DNA from: an uncultured Eggerthellaceae bacterium
Lineage (GTDB): Bacteria; Actinomycetota; Coriobacteriia; Coriobacteriales; Eggerthellaceae
Length of the DNA stretch: 64,000 bases
Reading direction: 5' to 3'
Assembly (NCBI GenBank): GCA_910588985.1
Contig: CAJURO010000009.1
Coordinates: forward strand, 1 to 64,000
Below the pieces are notes generated by a model. The model saw only the letters and a program-made list of their open reading frames with translations. It was not told the origin of the DNA and did no database searches. This document shows positions 25,996 to 34,771 of this stretch, one piece after another; position 1 is the stretch's first letter, and each line of letters begins with the position of its first letter. The translations under genes were made by a program, and so were the position numbers.

Positions 25996-26655
25996 ATGAA
26001 TCTTGATCAAAGATTACTCATATCTCAATACCTTGATGAAATTTTAAAGATCAATGAAAAAATAAATCTCACTCGAATTATAGAGAAGGAGGAGGCTGAG
26101 CTTCTTCATATTGAAGATTCACTTTCGGTTTTAGATGAGTTGAATAAAGCTCCTGATGGTTTATATGGAGACCTTGGTTCGGGTGGAGGATTTCCTGGGG
26201 TACCCCTTGCGATCGCATCAGGAAGACAAACAATTCTTATTGATTCAGTTCAAAAGAAAATGAAAGCGGTGGAAGAGATCCTTTCTTTATTGAATCTTAA
26301 TTCTCAAATTACTACTTCTGGAGAACGTATTGAAGATCTTGGTATAACAAAGAGGGAAGCGTTCTCAGTTCTGACAGCCCGCGCATTAAGTAAGCTAGGA
26401 GTCCTTTTAGAATTAGCATCTCCTCTTCTAAAGAATAACGGCCATCTTATTTGTCTCAAAGCCCATATAGAAAAAGAGGAAATTGATCATGCGATCTCTT
26501 TAGAGGCTAAAACAGGGATGAAGCTAATCCATACAAGAGAGCTTACATTAACTGATGGGAAAACACATCGTGAGATCTTTGTATTTCAGAAGATAAAAGA
26601 ACCTTCTATAAAACTACCAAGAAGAGTAGGAATGGCACAAAAAAAGCCACTTTAA
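25996..26655 (+). CDS. rsmG: 16S rRNA (guanine527-N7)-methyltransferase RsmG
   Basis: 219 aa. It has the family N-terminus (INEKINLTRI, HIEDSLSVL), the SAM-binding loop DLGSGGGFPGVPLAI, and a core ending in LTARALSKLGVLLELASPLL. RsmG (GidB) makes m7G527 in 16S rRNA; loss gives low-level streptomycin resistance in other bacteria. AAGGA precedes the ATG. The gene is on the plus strand while parA and parB on one side and jag and yidC on the other are minus, so it is inverted relative to the common rnpA-yidC-jag-rsmG-parA order. Confidence 0.93.
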   Translation: MNLDQRLLISQYLDEILKINEKINLTRIIEKEEAELLHIEDSLSVLDELNKAPDGLYGDLGSGGGFPGVPLAIASGRQTILIDSVQKKMKAVEEILSLLNLNSQITTSGERIEDLGITKREAFSVLTARALSKLGVLLELASPLLKNNGHLICLKAHIEKEEIDHAISLEAKTGMKLIHTRELTLTDGKTHREIFVFQKIKEPSIKLPRRVGMAQKKPL

Positions 26656-26664
26656 AGTGGCTTT
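26643..26664. terminator. Bidirectional terminator between rsmG and jag
   Basis: The perfect palindrome AAAGCCACTTTAAAGTGGC continues to TTT, with A-runs on one side and T-rich sequence on the other. It overlaps the rsmG stop and lies 25 bp from the jag stop. Confidence 0.75.
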
Positions 26665-26688
26665 CATATTTAGAACATTTGTTCTATC

Positions 26689-27243
26689 TTATAAAGGGGT
26701 AATTATTACGTGGCGATTCGCGCCCTCATCTTCAGAATGTGTTTCAACGCGATCATCAGATTGAAGGGCCATATGAACAAGACGGCGCTCATAAGGGCTC
26801 ATAGGGCGCAAGCTCACACTTTTCCCTTGAGATACAGCGCGTTTCGCAGATGAACGTGCAATCGACTCAATCTTTTGGCGCTGCCTACTACGATATCCTT
26901 CAACGTCAATAACGATGGGATATCGGTACCCTATCTTTCTTGTCGTGATATTTGATACAAGAATATGAAGTGATTCAAGGGTTCGTCCATGTCGCCCAAT
27001 TAAAATAGCAACATCATCTCCCGTGATATCAAAAATAAGCTCTCCTTCATCGCCTTCATATTCATCGATAGTGATCTCACCAACATCAAAGAAATTAAGA
27101 ATGCTCTGAAGGGTCTCAATAACAGTATCAGCGATCTGATCAAGATCATCTTCGGTATATTCCACTTCCTCGGAATTCTCTTCAATCATCTCGATAGGCT
27201 CTTTATTGACCTGTTCAGTAACATCGTTGATTTCATCACTCAT
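26689..27243 (-). CDS. jag: Jag/KhpB RNA-binding protein (KH + R3H)
   Basis: 184 aa. An acidic N-terminus (1-35) replaces the Jag_N domain seen in Firmicutes. The KH domain has a GRHGRTLESLHILVSN loop. The R3H domain contains GYRSRQRQKIESIARS and ends in PYERRLVHMALQ. The family binds RNA and partners YidC gene neighbourhoods in the rpmH-rnpA-yidC-jag cluster. It lies 30 bp downstream of yidC and is probably cotranscribed. Confidence 0.92.
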   Translation of the reverse strand: MSDEINDVTEQVNKEPIEMIEENSEEVEYTEDDLDQIADTVIETLQSILNFFDVGEITIDEYEGDEGELIFDITGDDVAILIGRHGRTLESLHILVSNITTRKIGYRYPIVIDVEGYRSRQRQKIESIARSSAKRAVSQGKSVSLRPMSPYERRLVHMALQSDDRVETHSEDEGANRHVIITPL

Positions 27244-27273
27244 TTGGAACCTCCAAAAAACAATGAATGAGCT

Positions 27274-28050
27274 TTAGTGTTTCTTTGTTGGACGCTTTTT
27301 CTTTTGCTTACGAACAACATCAACCTCAACTGGCTTAACTTCAAGTTCAGCTTCAGCCTCTTTTGCTTCATCTGCACGACGGCAACGGCGAAGAGTGAAT
27401 TGATTTTGTCCGATACCGATCAAAGAGGAGACACCCCAGAAGAGAAGAACGCCTGCGGGGGAGCTCCAGGAGATCCAAAGCATGAAGAGAGACATGATCG
27501 CTGACATGATCAGCATTTGGTTTTTTTGTTGAGAATTACTGTTCTTCAACTGTTGTTGAATCATAGGAACGAAAGTGGCTCCTGCGAAGACCAACATTAA
27601 GACCAAGTAAGGGATAAAAACACCGAATCCTTCAGCAAAAGCTCCTGATGGGGTTTGAACAAGATTAGGAACAAGGTTATAGAATTCGAAATTCTGAACC
27701 TCTTCACGACCACCCATTTCACGGAGTACTTGAAAAAGAGCAATGAAGATAGGCATTTGGAGCAGCATGGGAAGACAACCAGCAAGAGGATTGAATTTAG
27801 CCTCTGCATAAAGCTTTTGAAGCTCTTGGCTTTGGCGAACTTTATCATTGGCATACTTTTCTTGAATATGCTGCAGCTGAGGTTGTATCTTCTGCATCTT
27901 ATAGTTTGACTTCGCTTGTTTATGCATAAGCGGAGCAACGATAATACGGAAGATGATCGTGACGATAATGATCGCCAGACCCCAGTCTCCACAGAAGTTA
28001 TAAAAGAACTGGATAACGTTAAATATCCAGTCTTTAAATACATCCCACAC
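27274..28050 (-). CDS. yidC: YidC/Oxa1-type membrane protein insertase
   Basis: 258 aa, the short Gram-positive type without the large periplasmic domain. Features are WGLAIIIVTIIFRIIVAPLMHKQ (membrane helix with the conserved Arg), the coiled hairpin IQPQLQHIQEKYAND, FNPLAGCLPMLLQMPIFIAL, and later helices. The tail is Lys-rich (RKQKKKRPTKKH), typical of ribosome contact. No lipobox is visible, unlike many Gram-positive YidC proteins. It inserts small membrane proteins with or without Sec. Confidence 0.93.
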   Translation of the reverse strand: MWDVFKDWIFNVIQFFYNFCGDWGLAIIIVTIIFRIIVAPLMHKQAKSNYKMQKIQPQLQHIQEKYANDKVRQSQELQKLYAEAKFNPLAGCLPMLLQMPIFIALFQVLREMGGREEVQNFEFYNLVPNLVQTPSGAFAEGFGVFIPYLVLMLVFAGATFVPMIQQQLKNSNSQQKNQMLIMSAIMSLFMLWISWSSPAGVLLFWGVSSLIGIGQNQFTLRRCRRADEAKEAEAELEVKPVEVDVVRKQKKKRPTKKH

Positions 28051-28080
28051 TTTAACCTCCTATATACGTTAAGCAGTGAG

Positions 28081-28332
28081 CTAACGTAACTCCTCAGGGA
28101 CTGGGTCATATCCATGAGGACCGCCTGGTCGACATCTTATGATGCGCTTTGCTGTTAAAACAAACCCTTTTCTAAATCCGAATCGCTTAAACGCTTGCAA
28201 ACCATACTCAGAGCATGTTGGTACAAACCGACAGCAAGACGGAAATAAAGGCGAGATCAAATAACGATACATTTGGATAATGAAGATAGCTAGATAAGAT
28301 GGAATACCTTTAAAGAAAGCTAATATCCTCAT
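28081..28332 (-). CDS. yidD: Membrane protein insertion efficiency factor YidD
   Basis: 83 aa. The whole family signature is present: IQMYRYLISPLFPSCCRFVP, TCSEYGLQAF, RCRPGGPHGYDPVP. The amphipathic N-terminus associates with the inner face of the membrane, and the protein assists YidC-dependent insertion. Its start overlaps the rnpA stop by 4 bp (ATGA type), and yidC follows 30 bp later, giving one operon. Confidence 0.95.
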   Translation of the reverse strand: MRILAFFKGIPSYLAIFIIQMYRYLISPLFPSCCRFVPTCSEYGLQAFKRFGFRKGFVLTAKRIIRCRPGGPHGYDPVPEELR

Positions 28333-28688
28333 TTTCCCATGTACCTTTGATCAGGAAAGCACTTCATCAAAGTCTTCTCACATGTAGATAGCACTTTACT
28401 ATAACTCGCCTCTAATAAGGATGGTTTTGCAACAAAAAGGACATCATAGCCCTCCCAAGGCCCATTTAAAGAACGACAGAGCTCACGTAATCTTCTCTTC
28501 GAACTATTACGCCAGACTGCATTCCCCCATTTCTTTCCTGCAATAAAAGCAACACGACCATGAAGGCCGTGTTGTGTTAGTGCATCTTTGGTACGTTCTT
28601 TAAAGATGAACGAGACGAATGAGTTCGAGTACTTTTTCCCTGAAGAAAATATCTCAGAGATATCATCACTCGACTTGATGATCTCCAA
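28329..28688 (-). CDS. rnpA: Ribonuclease P protein component
   Basis: 119 aa. It has the signature KKWGNAVWRNSSKRRLRELC, with its basic RNR-like helix, and the usual N-terminal strand FVSFIF. RnpA supports RNase P RNA in tRNA 5' maturation. The start appears to be TTG 28688, the only suitable codon just after rpmH, with a weak GTGAG upstream. It overlaps yidD by 4 bp. Confidence 0.93.
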   Translation of the reverse strand: MEIIKSSDDISEIFSSGKKYSNSFVSFIFKERTKDALTQHGLHGRVAFIAGKKWGNAVWRNSSKRRLRELCRSLNGPWEGYDVLFVAKPSLLEASYSKVLSTCEKTLMKCFPDQRYMGK

Positions 28689-28700
28689 GTTAAGAACTCA

Positions 28701-28835
28701 CTAAACAGTCAGTCTCTTACGACCCTTAGCGCGACGACGGGAAAGGACTGCACGTCCTCCCTTACTTGCCATACGGGAACGGAATCCATGGCACTTCGCA
28801 CGTTTACGCTTATTTGGTTGATATGTACGCTTCAT
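28701..28835 (-). CDS. rpmH: 50S ribosomal protein L34
   Basis: 44 aa, beginning MKRTYQPNKRKRAKCHGF and ending GRKRLTV, a near-universal L34 sequence. It heads the rpmH-rnpA-yidD-yidC-jag cluster 12 bp before rnpA. A good promoter lies 45 bp upstream. Confidence 0.98.
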   Translation of the reverse strand: MKRTYQPNKRKRAKCHGFRSRMASKGGRAVLSRRRAKGRKRLTV

Positions 28836-29187
28836 TGCTCAAATCCTTTAAACAGTTCCAAGTTAAGAGTAACTTTTAAAGTATATATCAGCGAAGAAGA
28901 GTGTCAATAGAGAAAAACTTCATTCTCTTCTCAGTGAAAATTTCCTTTTCTTACCAAGGTCTCATAAAGAAATAGATTTAAGAATAGTAGTAATAATAAA
29001 GACGGTTAATTAGTGAAGAAACGAAAAGAGACCAGATCAACCAAAGAAAATGATTAGAAAAGAGTGTTCAGAATTTGTATGTTGAATTAACGTGCAAAAA
29101 AACCTCTCAGCAACCTTCAACATTCTTCGCACAGCAAAAGAGGATAAATACAGGACTTATGAGAGTAGTTATTAAGAAGAAATGAAC
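28836..29187. other. AT-rich spacer between rpmH and dnaA
   Basis: About 350 bp with the rpmH promoter at 28880-28907. I see no perfect DnaA box and no supported ORF. It lies at the 3' end of dnaA, so it could hold the dnaA terminator, but no clear stem with a T-run is visible. Confidence 0.55.
28880..28907 (-). promoter_or_regulatory. Sigma-70-type promoter for rpmH
   Basis: On the minus strand TTGACA (28907-28902), a 16-bp spacer and TATACT (28885-28880), about 45 bp before the rpmH start. Confidence 0.8.
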
Positions 29188-30690
29188 TTAGAGCTCTCTT
29201 ATCATTTGCTTCAGTGTTTCGATCTCTTCTTGAACATCCCTATTCTTTAGAAGAAGCTCTTCAACCTTCGAGACAGAATGCATGATAGTGGTGTGATCTC
29301 TCTTGAACTTCTTCCCAATATCAGCGAACGTGAGATCAAGAAGCTGTTTACTGAGATAAATCGCAATATGACGTGGATATACTATCTCTCGAGATCGTGA
29401 TGATCCAATCATATCGCTATGTTTGATCCCGTAATATCTCTCAACTTCTTTTTGGATATCTTCAACAGTAAGGTTCTTTGACATTCCGCCTGAGAAATGA
29501 CCTTCAAGCAAGGAAGTTACCTCATTAATAGAGATAGATTTATTTTGCGAGAAGTTGATGTGGTAGATAACGATAGTGATCGCACCTTTTAATTCACGAA
29601 TATTCGAACCAGAGTTTTCAGCGATATACATCTGAACATCCTCCGGCATGGTGAAATCAGCATTTCCCTCAGTTGATTGATATTCTTTTATATAGCTCTT
29701 AACGATGGCGAGCTTTGTTTCCACTTCAGGTGGTTGAATATCAATCGTTCCTCCCTGGAGGAATCGAGAACTGTATCGCTCATCGATATCAATATTCTTT
29801 GGCGCTCGATCTGCCGATAAGATAATCTGCTTTCCTTGATTGATCAACTTATTGAAGATTTGAAAGATGATATCAAGGGTTTGTTTTTTTCCTTGAAGAA
29901 ATTGGATGTCATCGATAAGGAGAACATCGGTATCTTCATACTTCGTTTTGAAGTTCTTGTAACTCGACTTCTCTTTATCATGTTCTGCAACAGCATCAGT
30001 GTATCCACTGATAAGCTCTTCCGCATCTGCATAAACTGTTCTAAGATGCGGCTGCGTTTCGTTGATGTAGTTTTGGATAGCGCGCATTAAATGCGTTTTT
30101 CCAAGGCCGCTTTTCCCATAGATGAATAAAGGATTCAACGCAGTTGAACCGGGCATTTCAGCGACCTGAACTGCCATCGAATATGCCATTCGATTTGATT
30201 CACCAATAACGAAATTCTCAAACGTGAGACTTGAGAAAGCTTGCTCACCTGTGATGAAAGGATCAGATACGATACTAACTTCCTCTTTGTTTAAAGAGGG
30301 AAGTGCTTCATTTGATACAGACTCTACAGAAGGAGAAGCAGGTGATGGAGGTTCTTCCAATGATCGAGAAGAGGAGACCTCTCCTTTAGGTTCATAGGGA
30401 GAGGATTCCAAGCTTAAAGAATCAACTTGAGAATCATCAATCTCGATCACGACAGTATAAGGTACCTCATCGAGCTCAGATAATGCCTGTGTGATAGCGG
30501 AAACAAAATTCTTTTCCGCCCAATTCTTAAGAAAGCTATTCTCTGTAGTTAAAAGAAAAAACCCCTCACTCATTGCTTGTGGCTGCAAACGATCAACAAT
30601 TGCCTTGAATTGCGTTTGATCCACAGAGTCATATGTTGCAACGCGCGTGCAAACAGCATTCCATTTTTCATTAAGGGCTTTCTGGTACAT
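29188..30690 (-). CDS. dnaA: Chromosomal replication initiator DnaA
   Basis: 500 aa. Domain I (1-85) is followed by an acidic Ser/Pro-rich linker. The AAA+ domain has NPLFIYGKSGLGKTHLMRAI (Walker A), LLIDDIQFLQGK (Walker B) and SSRFLQGGTIDI. The C-terminal duplex-binding domain has YPRHIAIYLSKQL and the signature FKRDHTTIMHSV. ATP-DnaA binds boxes at oriC and opens the origin. The gene is transcribed away from dnaN, with the candidate origin upstream of its start. Confidence 0.97.
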   Translation of the reverse strand: MYQKALNEKWNAVCTRVATYDSVDQTQFKAIVDRLQPQAMSEGFFLLTTENSFLKNWAEKNFVSAITQALSELDEVPYTVVIEIDDSQVDSLSLESSPYEPKGEVSSSRSLEEPPSPASPSVESVSNEALPSLNKEEVSIVSDPFITGEQAFSSLTFENFVIGESNRMAYSMAVQVAEMPGSTALNPLFIYGKSGLGKTHLMRAIQNYINETQPHLRTVYADAEELISGYTDAVAEHDKEKSSYKNFKTKYEDTDVLLIDDIQFLQGKKQTLDIIFQIFNKLINQGKQIILSADRAPKNIDIDERYSSRFLQGGTIDIQPPEVETKLAIVKSYIKEYQSTEGNADFTMPEDVQMYIAENSGSNIRELKGAITIVIYHINFSQNKSISINEVTSLLEGHFSGGMSKNLTVEDIQKEVERYYGIKHSDMIGSSRSREIVYPRHIAIYLSKQLLDLTFADIGKKFKRDHTTIMHSVSKVEELLLKNRDVQEEIETLKQMIREL

Positions 30691-31341
30691 CGCGCTTCTT
30701 TCTTAAGGAAAAGAGACACCTATAAAGGTATCTTCATGGAATGCGATTGTAGTGGAAAAACATTTCAGTCGCAAAAGGAAATTCCCTGAAACATATTTCA
30801 AAGATTTTCAAATTATTCTAAAAAATAGGATGAAATTTATTGAAACAATAAGAAATGCAAAGCGTTATCAACAAATAAGAGGAATCGAAATGTGGATAAT
30901 GTTGAAAACTCTCTTTCATACTGCCTTTCTCTTTCAAAAAACACTCCTTACACAGGGAACGAATTTTAGCCTACTCTCTCCTTCTAAAAGTTGATTTCTT
31001 TTTACAGAATAATCATCTCATCACAAATATATGTGTTGAACTGGTATGTCTTTAAAAAATAGCAAGAAAAACAAAAGTAAATCCCTCCACTCATCCATTC
31101 TCTCTTTATTCTTGCTATCTCTGTTTTATTACCTAGTTGTTTTACTGGGAATACTCCAAAACTAAAAAAGTCAACAAAAAATTTCAACTTTTTCAACATG
31201 AGAAAAAAAGCGAACATACATTCCCTTCGCTCATTTCCAAAGTTTTCCACTTTTTCTGAATAAAATGTTAATAACTTCGAAAAACTCTGAAATCGACTAC
31301 ACTACAATCTATTGGATTCAAATTTTTTATCGAAATAATGT
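30691..31341. other. oriC: Probable replication origin (oriC)
   Basis: A 650-bp, very AT-rich, gene-free stretch between dnaA and a rightward gene, at the point where gene polarity switches. It holds one perfect DnaA box (TGTGGATAA, 30891-30899) and near-matches TTATCAACA (30865-30873) and TTTTCCACT (31243-31251). A-runs and T-runs at 31130-31270 could be the unwinding element. The number of perfect boxes is low, so some sites may be divergent. Confidence 0.75.
30891..30899 (-). promoter_or_regulatory. Consensus DnaA box
   Basis: TGTGGATAA is the reverse complement of TTATCCACA, the consensus 9-mer, in the dnaA upstream region. Confidence 0.8.
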
Positions 31342-32295
31342 GTGAAAGATGAAAAAGTGAACACCCAACAAGACTATATACCTTCATATATGAACACATC
31401 TTTACCAGAAGATGTTCATAGCGATGACCTGTCTTTTGTTCACGATCCAGCACGAATTGCAATCTATGATGATCTTCTCAGCTCTCCTCGAATCATTGAT
31501 ATAGAGCCGAACACCACAAAAGAATTCATCTATTCACTTGCAACCGAGATATACAATCAAGCTCGCGATGCGGGAGGGTCTATTCCTTATACCGTGATCA
31601 CGCAGGTTGTTGAGAACTATATTCATGCGCGATTCAATGAGATGGTGGTATCGATCTTCGATGGGGGCAATACCATTCGATTCACCGACCAAGGCCCAGG
31701 AATCAAAGATAAAGCAAAAGCGCAGCAACCAGGATATTCTTCTGCAACACGTGAAATGAAAGAGTATATAAATGGAGTGGGCTCAGGGCTTCCTATAGTT
31801 AAAGAATACCTTGAGACGAAACACGGCAGAATCTATCTAGAAGATAATCTAGATTCAGGGGCTGTCGTCACCATTACCCTTAAAGAAGAATCAGAGATAG
31901 TCAATCAAGAAAAAAACAACAATCAGAGGAAAGAAAACCATCCTTCAACCTCTTTTACGCAAAGACCGTATTCTGATCAACCTAGTCAAATAGAAGAACA
32001 AGCTCGTGTTTCTCAAGAGGGGCACGAACAAGCCTCATCACCTCAAACCTATCACAATGAGGAACATCTTGCTCTTCTTATCAACCGTCTCCCAAAGCGA
32101 GCGTATGATGTGATACCCCTTTTCTCTACAGGAGATATTTGGGGTGTGAAAGACATCTCCTCCGTTGCAGACATTCCCCTCTCCAGCACGCATGCTCTCA
32201 TGAAGAAGCTTGAAGAAAGCGGTATCGTAAGAAAATTCGGAAAGAAATGGGAGCTTACCGATCTTGGTAAGCAAATCTATAAGAAGATTAAATAG
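31342..32295 (+). CDS. GHKL-type ATPase with C-terminal winged helix, origin-adjacent
   Basis: 317 aa. Residues about 85-185 are a histidine-kinase-like ATPase domain: N-box TQVVENYIHARF, G1 box FTDQGPGI, G2 box NGVGSGLPIVKEYLE. There is no HisKA dimerisation domain or phospho-His. A Gln/Ser-rich linker follows, then a winged-helix-like domain at about 245-317 (DISSVADIPLSSTHALMKKL, GIVRKFGKKWELTDLG). It may be an ATP-controlled DNA-binding regulator; this is inference. GTG 31342 is used here, but GTG 31357 is also possible, and neither has a strong ribosome site. It lies between oriC and dnaN. Confidence 0.8.
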   Translation: MKDEKVNTQQDYIPSYMNTSLPEDVHSDDLSFVHDPARIAIYDDLLSSPRIIDIEPNTTKEFIYSLATEIYNQARDAGGSIPYTVITQVVENYIHARFNEMVVSIFDGGNTIRFTDQGPGIKDKAKAQQPGYSSATREMKEYINGVGSGLPIVKEYLETKHGRIYLEDNLDSGAVVTITLKEESEIVNQEKNNNQRKENHPSTSFTQRPYSDQPSQIEEQARVSQEGHEQASSPQTYHNEEHLALLINRLPKRAYDVIPLFSTGDIWGVKDISSVADIPLSSTHALMKKLEESGIVRKFGKKWELTDLGKQIYKKIK

Positions 32296-32409
32296 AAGAG
32301 ATCTTACATATAACAATCAAATAAAGAACCAAAAAAAGAGCAAGGATAAACCAAGACTAATATCTTAGTCACCTTGATCCTTATGAAAGGTTTCTAAAAG
32401 AGCTCGCGG

Positions 32410-32415
32410 TATAAT
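32410..32415 (+). promoter_or_regulatory. TATAAT -10 element upstream of dnaN
   Basis: A perfect TATAAT 30 bp before dnaN; no good -35 at 17 bp. An imperfect nested hairpin (GACTAA/TTAGTC inside AAGGAT/ATCCTT) at about 32343-32382 probably ends the upstream gene. Confidence 0.4.
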
Positions 32416-32444
32416 CAAAGCGAAATCAAGAGGAGGTCGTATCC

Positions 32445-33542
32445 GTGAAGTTCAGCATCGATAAAACAGAGCTCCAAAATTGTCTTGCTATTGTGCAAAA
32501 GGGTGTTTCAACACGATCTACCCTTCCTGTTCTTTCAGGCATCCTTATTGAAGCGGCTAAAGATTCGATCATCCTTCAATCAACTGACCTTGATCTTTCC
32601 ATTCAAATGTCCGCCCCTGCTCTTATCGAGGAAGAGGGCCGTACCGTGGTCCCCGGGAAGCTCTTCTCTGACATCATAAAGAGCATGCCTGATGCAGCTG
32701 TACATGTGACCGCGCAAGATGCTGAAGTTAAGGCCACCTGCGATAAGTCAACCTTCTCTGTTAAGACTCTTGCTGCAGAGGATTTTCCAGGATTCCCAAA
32801 AGTGGAAACGACTCAGAGCATAGAGATACCCTTCTCTCAATTCGCCAATATGGTGAAGAAGGTGGCGCGCGTTGTTTCACGTGATGAAAGCCGCATCATC
32901 CTTACCGGTATCCTTGTTTCTGTTGAAGACGGAAAGCTTCGGATGGTTGCGACAGACTCATATCGATTGGCGATGACAGAGATCACCTCTCCCCAAGAGA
33001 GAGCGGATGAATTCAGCGCTGTTATCTCGGGTTTATTCATGAATGAAGTTGCGAGCATGCCCGCGACTGATGAAATAGTGAAGATCGCGCTCTCAGATAA
33101 TCAGATCGTTGTGAATTGCGGAAGCACGGTCTTCATCAACAGGCGCCTTGAAGGAAACTATCCTAATTACAAACAGCTCTTACCCGAGACATTCAATACC
33201 CGCGCTGTCGTCCCTCTCCCTGACCTAACTGCAAGCGTAAAGCGCGCAGCCCTTCTCAGCTCAACAGCTGCTCCGATCAAATTCGACCTCAATGTTGATT
33301 CCCAAACGCTGCAGATCACGGTAACTTCACCCGATGTAGGATCTGTTCAGGAGACGATCGTTTGTGAGATAGAAGGCGAAGATGTTGAAATAGCGTTCAA
33401 CTCCTCTTATGTGACAGAAGGCCTTACCTCAGCTAAAGGTGAAGAGATTGCATTCGAGGTTCAATCCTCGCTGAAGCCAGGGATCTTCAAAGCAACAGGA
33501 GATGACGATTTCCTCTATTTGATCATGCCTGTTCGCCTGTAA
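32445..33542 (+). CDS. dnaN: DNA polymerase III sliding clamp (beta subunit)
   Basis: 365 aa, the normal length. It begins MKFSIDKTELQNCLAIVQK, has the three-fold repeated clamp domain layout, and ends FLYLIMPVRL, the usual C-terminus. GTG 32445 is preceded by AGGAGG at an eight-base spacing. The ring-shaped dimer tethers the polymerase to DNA. recF follows 13 bp later, a classic dnaN-recF pair. A degenerate parS half-match lies inside the gene. Confidence 0.97.
   Translation: MKFSIDKTELQNCLAIVQKGVSTRSTLPVLSGILIEAAKDSIILQSTDLDLSIQMSAPALIEEEGRTVVPGKLFSDIIKSMPDAAVHVTAQDAEVKATCDKSTFSVKTLAAEDFPGFPKVETTQSIEIPFSQFANMVKKVARVVSRDESRIILTGILVSVEDGKLRMVATDSYRLAMTEITSPQERADEFSAVISGLFMNEVASMPATDEIVKIALSDNQIVVNCGSTVFINRRLEGNYPNYKQLLPETFNTRAVVPLPDLTASVKRAALLSSTAAPIKFDLNVDSQTLQITVTSPDVGSVQETIVCEIEGEDVEIAFNSSYVTEGLTSAKGEEIAFEVQSSLKPGIFKATGDDDFLYLIMPVRL
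32873..32888. promoter_or_regulatory. Degenerate parS-like sequence in dnaN
   Basis: TGTTTCACGTGATGAA matches 13 of 16 parS positions, with the left half-site perfect. It could be weak or fortuitous. Confidence 0.4.
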
Positions 33543-33555
33543 AGAAAGACCAGCT

Positions 33556-34611
33556 TTGACCTTAACAATCGAGAGGATCACTCTCCAACGATTTCGCAGC
33601 TATGAAGAGCTTCATCTTGACGATATCGGAGAGCTCACCATCTTCGTCGGCGCAAATGCTGTTGGAAAGACGAATATCATCGAAGGGATACAACTTTTAA
33701 CGGCGCTCTGCTCCTTTCGCAATTCAAAGTCTTCTGAGCTTATCAAGAAAGGGCATGAAACAGGACGGGCGGTCGTGGATGTCACTGACGGAAATCGACA
33801 TCTAGAGATCGCGCTTGCCCTTGAAGAGAGGAAGCGCACATACCTCTTGAATGGGAAGAAGAAACGCACGCGTGATCTTAAGGGACTTGTTCCCTCGGTG
33901 ATATTCACTCCTGATGAATTGACGCTCATAAAGGGGTCGAATGCGGGTCGGCGCGCAGAACTTGACTCGATCGGTACCCAGTTGAACACGAACTACTATC
34001 AGATCCTTAAAGACTTTGAGAAGATCCTTCGCCATAAGAACAAGCTCTTGAAAGACGAAGCGCCTGCTGAGCTTGTTGATGCCATCAATGAGATGTTCGC
34101 GAAGGTCGGTGAACAGCTCACGAATTACCGACATGCCCTTTTCGAGCGTTTGATGCCTTATATCGTGGACGCATACAAAGAGATCGCCGGCGGCAACGAG
34201 GTGCTCAGCGGCTCTTATATTGAGTCGTGGGAAGGTGACCTGAGCGAGGTGCTCGCTCGTCTTCGCGAAGATGAGCTCACCCGAAAGAGGACGCTTGTTG
34301 GGCCGCATCTTGACTCCGTTCTTTTCATGATCGACGGGATGGATGCAAGCGTGTATGCAAGCCAGGGCCAACAGCGCTCGATCGTATTAGCGTTGAAGCT
34401 CGCAGAAGCTCAGCTTGTTGAAGATATGCTCGATCAACTTCCGATCCTTCTTTTAGATGACGTGATGAGCGAGCTTGATGGGTCACGACGTGATGCGCTC
34501 GTGGGCTCATTGATGCGAGGGAAGCAGACCTTCATCACTACGGCGAACATCAACTATTTTGACCAAAGAGTGCTTGATGCGGCTCAGATCATCGAGATCG
34601 AGAAGCAGTAG
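33556..34611 (+). CDS. recF: DNA replication and repair protein RecF
   Basis: 351 aa. Walker A GANAVGKTNIIEGI is near residue 35. The ABC signature region SQGQQRSIVLALKLAEAQL precedes the Walker B LLLDDVMSELDGSRR. RecF loads RecA at gaps with RecO and RecR. The start is TTG 33556 with a weak AAAGA upstream, 13 bp after dnaN, so coupling is likely. The DUF721 gene often found after recF is absent; gyrB follows. Confidence 0.96.
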   Translation: MTLTIERITLQRFRSYEELHLDDIGELTIFVGANAVGKTNIIEGIQLLTALCSFRNSKSSELIKKGHETGRAVVDVTDGNRHLEIALALEERKRTYLLNGKKKRTRDLKGLVPSVIFTPDELTLIKGSNAGRRAELDSIGTQLNTNYYQILKDFEKILRHKNKLLKDEAPAELVDAINEMFAKVGEQLTNYRHALFERLMPYIVDAYKEIAGGNEVLSGSYIESWEGDLSEVLARLREDELTRKRTLVGPHLDSVLFMIDGMDASVYASQGQQRSIVLALKLAEAQLVEDMLDQLPILLLDDVMSELDGSRRDALVGSLMRGKQTFITTANINYFDQRVLDAAQIIEIEKQ

Positions 34612-34633
34612 ATATCCACGAAATCTCAATATG

Positions 34634-34671
34634 GGTGCTTAAACGGCTTGATATAACGCCCATTAAGCACC
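34634..34671 (+). terminator. Hairpin after recF
   Basis: A 9-bp perfect stem GGTGCTTAA / TTAAGCACC with a 20-base loop, 22 bp after the recF stop; no long T-run. Confidence 0.5.
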
Positions 34672-34771
34672 TAGTTTAGTAAAAGTGGACTATATGATGG
34701 TAAAATCGCAAAGTGCTATTCAAAAGACCTAGTATCGAATAAACCATTTAAATACAGTAGGGAGCGTGTCT

